The position numbers and the translations under genes are program-made. A stretch of 7,706 bases of DNA from JAPLKX01 sp035530195 (GTDB taxonomy: Bacteria; Hydrogenedentota; Hydrogenedentia; Hydrogenedentales; SLHB01): contig DATKVG010000060.1 in the NCBI GenBank assembly GCA_035530195.1, positions 1 through 7,706 on the forward strand. The letters are read 5' to 3'. The notes under the pieces were generated by a model. It saw nothing but the letters and a program-made list of their open reading frames with translations, ran no database searches and was not told the origin of the DNA. Below are positions 1-5,905 of the stretch, piece after piece (position 1 is the first letter of the stretch; each line of letters opens with the position of its first letter).

Positions 1-84
1 TAATGGGCACTGTCATGGCGCATGTCGCCCTGACTGGGAGTATAGGCACCTGCAGGTTTCTTCGAACAGACAGGGGGTCGTTCA
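1..84 (+). other. 5' flank of the surface-protein gene
   Basis: This short leader contains a purine-rich Shine-Dalgarno-like run, AGGGGGT at 72-78, six bases before the ATG at 85; it supports that start. TATAGG at 41-46 resembles a -10 box but has no convincing -35 partner 16-18 bases upstream, so I do not call a promoter. ACCTGCAGGT at 48-57 is a perfect 10-base palindrome lying between that box and the ribosome binding site. Nothing of an upstream gene can be recognised. Confidence 0.5.
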
Positions 85-3000
85 ATGAGAAAACTTTCTA
101 CAATCTGCGCCGTCATTACCGTGGCCGTTGCGCTCACAGCACCAAGCGCATTCTCCGACGTCCAGACTATCAACTTCAGATGCATCATGCAGTTCTGCCA
201 CGACCGCTTCCTGGCACTGGCCGGCATGACGATTTACGACCCCGAAACGGCCGACTGGACAACCGAGGGCGGCCTGGGAATCCTTGATGTAAACGAATTC
301 GAACTGTTGAGCCTGATTCTGGCCAACCCCTCCGCACCCAACCACGACGCCATCCACGCGGCCTTTGCCCAAAACGCCACCGCGGCACGAACCGCCTGCG
401 GCTCCACCATTGTCGCCCTCACCACGTCGAGCGCCACCTCAGGCCCCACACAGCGCCAACCCATACCCGGAACCAGCCCGCAAGCCTACTATGGCATCGA
501 CGGTCTCTTCGGCGCCTACCTGGCGATGGGCGAATGGGTCTGGTACGACATCAACATGTGCGGCTTCAGAGACTCCGCGTTCGGCAGCCGGGTCCAGTGG
601 CCTGAAAACTATCACGTCCTACCCGGCGACTACTGGGAAGCCCGACCAGGACTGCAGGATTATCTTCGCGCCAACTATGATTTCACCCAGTCTGACTATT
701 TGAGCACGTGCGGCGATGCCGACAGCGACACCGTGGCCAACTGCAACGAATACTGGGCTGCCGTGCCCAATTCTTATATTAATGCCATCGATCCCATCCA
801 AACCGGCTCCGCTATCATCTGGTCGGCGTGGGCCTGCCTCGATGAGAACAATACCGGCTACACTTTTGCGTACAACCCTGATACCGAACGCGTCTATGTG
901 GTTGCCCGCACCGAAATCACATGGGCCGAAGCGCTTGCATTCAGCCTCACCTATTCCGACGGCCAATCCCTGCCCGCGGCCCTTTGCACAATCCGCGACG
1001 AAGCCGAAAACGCATTTATTCGGTCCCTGGCAGATGGCGAGACAATATGGATCGGCTGTACCGATGCCGGAAATGACAGCGGAAGCAGCGTCCCCAATCC
1101 CGGCGACTGGTACTGGCTCAGCGATCCCGAGGCGCCCATGACCTACACCAACTGGCGCCCCGGCGAACCCAACGGCATTAATGGCACCGAAGATTGCGGC
1201 ACCATGCGCTATGACGGAACGTGGGTCGACATTGCCGCGTCCGATACCCGAAAATACGGCGCCATCTTCGAGGTTGCCGGCACATTTCCCGATGACGATG
1301 AAAATGGCGCGCCCGACGCTTTTGAAGACCAGGACCTCGACGGCGTGCCGGATCTGCTCATTCCCACTGAATATGCGAACACGCCAAGGCCCGTTTGGTC
1401 CTGGGGTTCCGAACAAGGCACCGGCCTGTTCAGGTATCGGTTCGACACGGGCGACTGGCTCGCGGAGGACGTGACCGCCACCTCGTTCACGCCGGACTCC
1501 GATCTGCCCGACGGCGCGTACACCCTGATCGTCCAGGAGCGCGATGCGGAAAGCAACTGGGTCGATATCGGCTTCCATCAAATCATAATCGACACCGTCG
1601 CCCCGGATGCGCCTGCCGTCACCGGCCCTGCACTTACCGATGACCCGCAACCCACCTGGAGTTGGTCGACCGGCGGCGGCGCGGGAAGGTACAGATATGG
1701 TTGGGACGAAGCCAATTGGACGGCCGAAGATGTAACGGTCGATGCGTACACACCCCCTGTATTGCCCGACGGTGCGCATATGCTGTACGTGCAGGAACGC
1801 GACCTCGCTTACAATTGGAGCGCCTCCGGCTCATTTATGATCACGGTCGATACCACACCCCCGGAACCGCCCGTCATAAGCACGGACGGCGGCAACGGCC
1901 CCGGAAACGATTTCAGTTCCGACGCGTTTGAAATCACACTCGAAGGAACCGCTTCGATCGACACGGTGGCTATCGAAGTGAACGGCTCCTCCGACAACGT
2001 CACCTTGAACCTGTCGAACCACACTTGGTCGTTCACCGCCGCCTTGGCCTATGGCGAAAACTGCTTTAGCGTCGCCGCCTACGACGAGATCGGACACGTC
2101 TCTGAGGTGACAACCATCGAGATTTGGAGACTGCCCACGGAGGTCGTCTACGTGGCGCCGGCCGGCGATGACGATAACGGAACCGGCACGCTCGACTACC
2201 CATGGCAGACCATTGCGCACGCAATTGAAACCGTCGCCCCGTATTGCAGCGCCGACCGGCCCGTCACCATTCAACTCGCTGAGGGCGTCTATCTGGAGCG
2301 CGTGCTGTTTGCACCCTACGTACACGTTATCGGTGCCAACCCCGCCGATCCCTCCCTGTCCACGATATCGCCGCCCCAAGCGGCCCTCCTGGGCGGTAAC
2401 GATTTCGCTGTTGATGCGGCCGACGGAACCCTGCTGCGCGATTTGACGGTGGAATTGCCTGGCGACGCGCCAAACGGCTCCACCGTAATACGTCTAAACG
2501 ACCTCCCGGCCACCATTGAGAACGTCATTATCGACGGCCGCGGCGTGCCTACTTCCATTGGCATCAGCGCTTTGGACACCGGCTCGTCCGACTCGCTTGT
2601 AACCGGTTCGCTGTTCCGCAGGCTCGACTACGGCATTCTGGCCATCGAAACCAGTATGAACATCACCAACAACCGCTTCGTCGACATTCACGCCGATGCC
2701 GTGTTCATTTACGAGCCCCGAACAAAGGCCGATTCCGGCACTACCCTCCTCCTCGGTGATGTTGCCCGCATCGGTGAAACCGGCGGAAATCGGTTCGAAA
2801 ACGTCTCCGGATATTTCATCCGCAACCTCAGCCCCGAACTCACCCTCGCCCAACTCTGCAATTGGGGCTTGGCGACAGAAACCGAAATCGGCGCTAAAAT
2901 GGAAGGGAACATACTGTTCGTCCCATTCCTGAACTATTCGGCTGAATCCGGCTCCATTGTGGTTTCAATTCTCGATGCCGACACCCAGGTTCCGGTCGAA

Positions 3001-3399
3001 AATGCCACGGTCGCCCTGACTCCATCCGTCGTGCCGCCTGTCACTGACAACACGGCAGGCATTTACGTGGTCAACTCCGTCCCCGCCGCCGCCTACACAA
3101 TGGCCGTGACCGCTCCAAACTATTTGGACGCCGAGCAGCCCGTCGTCGCTCCCGCCGGCGATCTCGTCTCCGTGGCTGTTTACCTCGTTGCCGGCAGTGA
3201 AGGTGAATGTGAAGGGGAGGAAGGAGAAGGCGAATGTGAAGGCGAGGGCGAGGACGTAGCCGAAGGCGAAGATGAAGATGAAGGAGGCGGATGTTTCAAC
3301 AACTCAACAGACAGGATGGCCCGCACAATCGATATGCCGGCACTCGGAATAGCTGCCGTCCTCCTGGTTCTCACAAAGCGCAACAGCCTCCCGCTATAA
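85..3399 (+). CDS. Secreted multidomain surface protein: C-type lectin, Ig-like repeats, beta-helix, C-terminal anchor
   Basis: This 1104-residue protein is probably an exported, surface-held glycan-binding or adhesive protein; no catalytic residues were found. Residues 1-24 form a Sec signal peptide (MRK, hydrophobic core, cleavage near AFS/D). Residues 25-250 match nothing I know but contain a calcium-loop-like segment, CGDADSDTVANCNEY, at 209-223. Residues 259-397 look like a C-type lectin domain, with the EPN motif at 361-363 and WVD at 380-382; EPN is the calcium/mannose-type signature in animal lectins. Residues 403-423 are an Asp-rich thrombospondin-3-like calcium segment. Two tandem Ig-like repeats follow (about 433-507 and 508-592), both with WSW and LPDGA..L.VQERD, then a third Ig-like region to about 682. 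Residues 687-950 resemble a right-handed beta-helix (DUF1565/pectate-lyase type), and 953-1036 a carboxypeptidase-regulatory-like beta-sandwich. A Glu/Gly linker, a Cys, a short hydrophobic stretch and a basic tail end the protein. Domain calls are by eye; overall export and anchoring are fairly sure, the ligand is unknown. Confidence 0.88.
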   Translation: MRKLSTICAVITVAVALTAPSAFSDVQTINFRCIMQFCHDRFLALAGMTIYDPETADWTTEGGLGILDVNEFELLSLILANPSAPNHDAIHAAFAQNATAARTACGSTIVALTTSSATSGPTQRQPIPGTSPQAYYGIDGLFGAYLAMGEWVWYDINMCGFRDSAFGSRVQWPENYHVLPGDYWEARPGLQDYLRANYDFTQSDYLSTCGDADSDTVANCNEYWAAVPNSYINAIDPIQTGSAIIWSAWACLDENNTGYTFAYNPDTERVYVVARTEITWAEALAFSLTYSDGQSLPAALCTIRDEAENAFIRSLADGETIWIGCTDAGNDSGSSVPNPGDWYWLSDPEAPMTYTNWRPGEPNGINGTEDCGTMRYDGTWVDIAASDTRKYGAIFEVAGTFPDDDENGAPDAFEDQDLDGVPDLLIPTEYANTPRPVWSWGSEQGTGLFRYRFDTGDWLAEDVTATSFTPDSDLPDGAYTLIVQERDAESNWVDIGFHQIIIDTVAPDAPAVTGPALTDDPQPTWSWSTGGGAGRYRYGWDEANWTAEDVTVDAYTPPVLPDGAHMLYVQERDLAYNWSASGSFMITVDTTPPEPPVISTDGGNGPGNDFSSDAFEITLEGTASIDTVAIEVNGSSDNVTLNLSNHTWSFTAALAYGENCFSVAAYDEIGHVSEVTTIEIWRLPTEVVYVAPAGDDDNGTGTLDYPWQTIAHAIETVAPYCSADRPVTIQLAEGVYLERVLFAPYVHVIGANPADPSLSTISPPQAALLGGNDFAVDAADGTLLRDLTVELPGDAPNGSTVIRLNDLPATIENVIIDGRGVPTSIGISALDTGSSDSLVTGSLFRRLDYGILAIETSMNITNNRFVDIHADAVFIYEPRTKADSGTTLLLGDVARIGETGGNRFENVSGYFIRNLSPELTLAQLCNWGLATETEIGAKMEGNILFVPFLNYSAESGSIVVSILDADTQVPVENATVALTPSVVPPVTDNTAGIYVVNSVPAAAYTMAVTAPNYLDAEQPVVAPAGDLVSVAVYLVAGSEGECEGEEGEGECEGEGEDVAEGEDEDEGGGCFNNSTDRMARTIDMPALGIAAVLLVLTKRNSLPL
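3199..3291 (+). repeat. Low-complexity Glu/Gly linker coding repeat
   Basis: Residues 1039-1069 are almost entirely Glu, Gly and Asp, with the heptapeptide EGECEGE twice, so that Cys 1042 and Cys 1051 sit nine residues apart. At the DNA level this is a degenerate GAAGGN/GAGGGN hexamer array. It separates the folded ectodomain from the anchor (Cys 1070, hydrophobic 1084-1095, then Lys-Arg) and probably serves as a flexible acidic spacer. Such arrays can change length by slippage. Confidence 0.8.
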
Positions 3400-3435
3400 G
3401 CAAGTGCGCGTAACGCGGAGGCTGGCCCGGCTCAC

Positions 3436-5415
3436 TTATTGCCGCAGCACCAACACTTGGTACGGCTGTATTTCAATCTGGCCGCTGTAGGTCCGGCAGT
3501 CCAGCAGGTTGTACGCGGGCGACGGCAGCGTCAAGGTGCCGTTCTCGTTTTGCGTCTCTACCACAATAAGCCCGCTGCCCACAGGCCCTTTCCGGGGCAC
3601 AACTAACACGTTCGCGCTGGCTTCCGCAGCCGGATATATGCCCTCCTCCGCCGCGATGCCTAAAAGGAGCCGCTTCAGCTCCTCCGGCCGTGGCAACGTA
3701 CCCAGCACGATGATGCGCCCTGCTCCGACCCGCGTCTCCGTGACCGCCGCCAGGCCTTTCAGTGGCCCCTCCGCGTATACGGCCCGGGTTTCCGCCGTCC
3801 CCGGCTCGAACCCCGCGTACCACACCGACCCTTGCGAAGCCCCGCCGTCGGCCCACTCGATCTGGAAGTCGCGCGGCGACCCCGGCAACTCATACAGGCA
3901 ACGGACACCCGCCCACTTCTCGAGGTACTTCAAGGGTGCGTGCAGCGGCTTTGTCCCTTCGATGGTGCGGATGTCCGTGAGGGGCCCTGCAATCCAGGTC
4001 CCGCCGGCCTCGATCCACCGGCGGAGCCGTTCCTCGAGGCCCGCTTCGTCAAGCGCGGGCAAAAAGGGGCTGAACACAACGCGGTAGCCATCGAGCGGCG
4101 CCGTGGGATCCAGGATGTCCGCGCGCAACTGCACGTCCATCATCGGGCGGTACACGTTTTCCTGCATAACCTTGACGTAGTCCAGTCCCGACGCGATAGG
4201 CTGGAACCTGAATTGAGTCCAGGCAAGCGACGACAGATGCACCGCCAAACCCGGCGGCGCCGGTCTTGTGCCGTTGATGAAATCGCCCGCCGCCGCAAAG
4301 CCCGCGGCCACCCCGCGCACTTCCTCGGCAATGTGCATCGGCCGGCCACACGTCGCCACCACGCTCCCGTGCATCAGTTCCTGCCCGCTCCAGTGCGCCC
4401 GCCACAGCCAGTAAAGGTTGGCTTCCCCGCCCAGCGCGATCGGCAGCCACGAGTTCGCCCGGCAGAACCCCGGCTCCTTGTAACCGTTGGCTTCGGTTCC
4501 CCCGTTCCAGCACGTGCTGGTTTCCGTGTTCCAGAACGGCGCCTTCATCACCGGCCGCACGTAGTCCATCCAGAACACCTGCCGCCAAAGTCCGTCCATA
4601 CCGTCATAATGGTTGTACTGCACCACATCGAGCGAACGGTGCATCTGCTCGTAGCTGATCTCGAGGATGGGCATCATGTCCGTCCCCACCGGCTGGGTGA
4701 CGCACCGGTGGAGGATGTCGGCCTGGTACTTGACATAATCAACCAGGATCTCGTTTTGGAACCTCACCCACGCCGCAAACAGCGACGGATGATGGCACAG
4801 GCCAGGCCGCGGGGCCGGGATCTGGTCAAACGACTGGTACGTCTGGCTCCAGATGTTCGTGCCCCATGCGGCGTTCAGCGCCTCGATGGTCTTGTATTGC
4901 CGGCGCAGGCTTTCGCGGAACGCCTTTGTGCAGTATGGGCAGTAGCACCCCCAGCCTTCCCAAAGGTGCACTTCGTTGTCGATTTGCCAGCCAATCACGC
5001 GTTCGTCCCGACCGAACGTTTCCCCGAGCTTCGCCGTGACCCGGCCACAGTGGTCGCGATATATGGGACTGAGCGGGCACACGTGCCGCCGGCTTCCGTG
5101 CTGCGCCCGAACCCCCTGATGATTAATCACTACAACGTCCGGATACTTCTCGGTAAGCCACGCCGGCGGCGTGCATGACGGCGTGCACATAATGGTCGCA
5201 ATCCCCGCCTCCCCCAGTTTGTCCACCACCCGGCGCAGCCAATCCAGTTCCAGCCGGCCCTCCTCGGGCTCGAGGCTACTCCACGCAAATTCCGCCACAC
5301 GCGCCACGTTCAGCCCCGCACCAACCATCAACCGGACGTCCTCGTCCACCTGTTCCGACGGCCAAACCTCCGGATAGTATGCTGCACCCAAATAAGGCGG
5401 ATTAAACCGGCCCAT
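3436..5415 (-). CDS. Glycoside hydrolase family 42 beta-galactosidase
   Basis: This 659-residue retaining glycosidase should cleave terminal beta-D-galactosyl (in some family members alpha-L-arabinosyl or beta-fucosyl) residues. The N-terminal TIM barrel (about 1-385) carries WQIDNE at 143-148, with Glu148 the predicted acid/base after Asn147, and WNTETS at 295-300, with Glu298 the predicted nucleophile. Cys113, Cys157, Cys159 and Cys162 match the four zinc ligands of the Thermus GH42 enzyme (106, 150, 152, 155) at a constant offset of seven, as does the acid/base (141). A trimerisation-type Rossmann-like domain follows (about 390-600), then a short beta domain to the end, so the length is normal and complete. 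There is no signal peptide, so it is cytoplasmic and would need imported oligosaccharide. The start is supported by GGAAGGAG at 5426-5433, ten bases upstream. The family is near certain; the natural substrate is not. Confidence 0.96.
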   Translation of the reverse strand: MGRFNPPYLGAAYYPEVWPSEQVDEDVRLMVGAGLNVARVAEFAWSSLEPEEGRLELDWLRRVVDKLGEAGIATIMCTPSCTPPAWLTEKYPDVVVINHQGVRAQHGSRRHVCPLSPIYRDHCGRVTAKLGETFGRDERVIGWQIDNEVHLWEGWGCYCPYCTKAFRESLRRQYKTIEALNAAWGTNIWSQTYQSFDQIPAPRPGLCHHPSLFAAWVRFQNEILVDYVKYQADILHRCVTQPVGTDMMPILEISYEQMHRSLDVVQYNHYDGMDGLWRQVFWMDYVRPVMKAPFWNTETSTCWNGGTEANGYKEPGFCRANSWLPIALGGEANLYWLWRAHWSGQELMHGSVVATCGRPMHIAEEVRGVAAGFAAAGDFINGTRPAPPGLAVHLSSLAWTQFRFQPIASGLDYVKVMQENVYRPMMDVQLRADILDPTAPLDGYRVVFSPFLPALDEAGLEERLRRWIEAGGTWIAGPLTDIRTIEGTKPLHAPLKYLEKWAGVRCLYELPGSPRDFQIEWADGGASQGSVWYAGFEPGTAETRAVYAEGPLKGLAAVTETRVGAGRIIVLGTLPRPEELKRLLLGIAAEEGIYPAAEASANVLVVPRKGPVGSGLIVVETQNENGTLTLPSPAYNLLDCRTYSGQIEIQPYQVLVLRQ

Positions 5416-5422
5416 AACCGTA

Positions 5423-5572
5423 CTACTCCTTCCGTGCGGCGCACATCCGCGCCCGCAAAAACCTCACATTCCATAAAGCGGCAACCACAACTCCAGCAAG
5501 CAAGCCAATAAGCGCCCGCCCGCTCTCCCTCTGACCTGTCTCATGTCGTCTAAGGCGGCTAAGAAGCCACAT
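5423..5572 (-). CDS. Possible 49-aa single-helix membrane peptide upstream of GH42
   Basis: An ATG at 5572 opens 49 codons ending in TAG at 5423-5425, seven bases before the GH42 ATG. The product is basic at its N-terminus (LSRLRRHE), has one strongly hydrophobic stretch at residues 20-34 (ALIGLLAGVVVAALW), and ends in a basic tail (RFLRARMCAARKE), a pattern typical of a small inner-membrane protein. The last sense codons AAG GAG form the Shine-Dalgarno of GH42, which would allow translational coupling. Against it: there is no Shine-Dalgarno before its own ATG, the start lies next to the large inverted repeat, and a second frame over the same bases is also hydrophobic. I recognise no homologue. 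It may be a real small gene, or chance reading of a decayed or repeated sequence. Confidence 0.28.
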   Translation of the reverse strand: MWLLSRLRRHETGQRESGRALIGLLAGVVVAALWNVRFLRARMCAARKE

Positions 5573-5710
5573 TCAGAATGTTTGTTCGCGACCTTGAGCC
5601 AACATCTACACGTCGTCCGCAGATGTCGCGAACAAACATTCTAAGGCGGCCGCCAGCCTCGTCAGATCCGCGGCCAGCCGACCTGCTGTTTCTGCCTCGG
5701 TACCGACATT
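5464..5710 (-). pseudogene. Possible small helical gene interrupted by a palindromic insertion
   Basis: Reading from 5710 (codons AAT GTC GGT ACC GAG), one frame gives a helix-like peptide until a TAG at 5606-5608 inside the palindromic unit. If the 91 bp between the 11-bp direct repeats plus one repeat copy are removed, this frame continues as DDMRQV and on to TGA at 5464-5466. Across the join the peptide RLAADLTRLAAALDDMRQV keeps hydrophobic residues at an unbroken 4-3-4-3-3 spacing, as expected of an amphipathic or coiled-coil helix. That continuity is what suggests an original gene broken by insertion. No canonical start codon is visible in this frame upstream (it is open to 5767), so the gene would be decayed at its 5' end too. 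A competing open frame on the same strand is the 49-codon membrane peptide. Confidence 0.27.
5549..5650. repeat. Palindromic element between 11-bp direct repeats (MITE/REP-like)
   Basis: TCTAAGGCGGC occurs at 5549-5559 and again at 5640-5650. Between and overlapping these lies a perfect 18-bp inverted repeat: AGAATGTTTGTTCGCGAC at 5575-5592 and its exact complement at 5625-5642, separated by 32 bases. Nested within are a second pairing, ACATCT 5602-5607 with AGATGT 5621-5626, and small palindromes ACATTC-A-GAATGT (5569-5581) and GGCT-AAGA-AGCC (5557-5568). GGCGGCCGCC at 5645-5654 is also a perfect palindrome. The arrangement suggests a non-autonomous palindromic mobile unit or REP-like element with a target duplication, but it could be a regulatory hairpin in the GH42 leader. 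The arms are certain; the identity is inferred, and element boundaries are ambiguous because the right direct repeat overlaps the right arm. Confidence 0.7.
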
Positions 5711-5736
5711 ATGGCACCTTTCGCCGAAAAATGCAA
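5708..5736 (-). promoter_or_regulatory. Candidate sigma70 promoter reading toward GH42
   Basis: On the - strand CATAAT (5708-5713, five of six matches to TATAAT) lies 17 bases downstream of TTGCAT (5731-5736, a weak three of six -35). The surrounding DNA is the most AT-rich in the window, as promoters often are. Transcription would start near 5701, giving a leader of about 285 nt that includes the 18-bp hairpin before the GH42 start. The weak -35 and unknown sigma factors of the host keep confidence low. Confidence 0.33.
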
Positions 5737-5762
5737 CAAGTGTTTTAAGAAAACCGGATATA

Positions 5763-5832
5763 TTGGGCTAAAATGTGTTATCTGTTTACTTTTATGGTGT
5801 CGAGATGTAAAACATCAGCGCTTTTGGCCCAA
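5763..5832. repeat. AT-rich imperfect inverted repeat
   Basis: TTGGGCTAAAA at 5763-5773 pairs with TTTTGGCCCAA at 5822-5832, ten of eleven positions, the odd one being a G-U wobble if transcribed from the + strand. The 48 bases between include a small hairpin, GATGT-AAA-ACATC. GTTTT-AAG-AAAAC lies just outside to the left. It sits immediately past the terminator tail of the isomerase-like gene. It may be a protein site, a second termination element or part of a repeat; nothing more can be said. Confidence 0.4.
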
Positions 5833-5886
5833 AAAACAAAATAACCGCCGGCAGGCCACAACGGTACTGTCCCGCCTGCCGGCGGT
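5831..5886 (-). terminator. Rho-independent terminator of the isomerase-like gene
   Basis: A perfect 13-bp GC-rich stem, ACCGCCGGCAGGC (5844-5856) with its exact complement (5874-5886) and a 17-base loop, lies 19 bases past the stop codon. Read on the - strand the stem is followed at once by a T-rich tail, TTATTTTGTTTTTT (5831-5844). This is a textbook intrinsic terminator and implies that GH42 has its own promoter. Confidence 0.92.
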
Positions 5887-5905
5887 CTTAACCCATTACG
5901 AACAG

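Larger units (their letters stand above)
5416..5905. other. 490-bp intergenic region, structured, no clearly established gene
   Basis: The region between GH42 and the isomerase-like gene is read here on the - strand, in the direction of both genes. From 5905 downward it holds a strong intrinsic terminator (5831-5886), an AT-rich stretch with a long imperfect inverted repeat (5763-5832), a candidate promoter (5708-5736), a possible decayed frame from about 5710, a 91-bp palindromic unit (5560-5650), a 49-codon membrane-helix frame (5423-5572) and the GH42 Shine-Dalgarno. The separate items have their own entries. Confidence 0.7.

Noticed and set aside
619..1779. - strand open frame (386 codons) inside the surface-protein gene
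   Set aside because: It is antisense to the lectin and Ig-like domains, Gly/Ile/Val-rich with no family resemblance, as expected of an antisense shadow in GC-rich DNA.
1504..1818. Ig-like repeats as a recent DNA duplication
   Set aside because: The two units are alike in protein sequence but differ at many codons, so they are old domain repeats and not a recent tandem duplication.
3400..3435. CGCG-TAA-CGCG as a terminator between the convergent genes
   Set aside because: The stem is only 4 bp with a 3-base loop and no T-tract on either strand.
3832..5178. Long + strand open frame (448 codons) opposite GH42
   Set aside because: The opposite frame encodes a full GH42 with catalytic and zinc residues; the + strand product is low-complexity, Arg/His-rich and has no recognisable motif.
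5575..5642. The 18-bp inverted repeat as an intrinsic terminator
   Set aside because: No run of T follows the stem on either strand.
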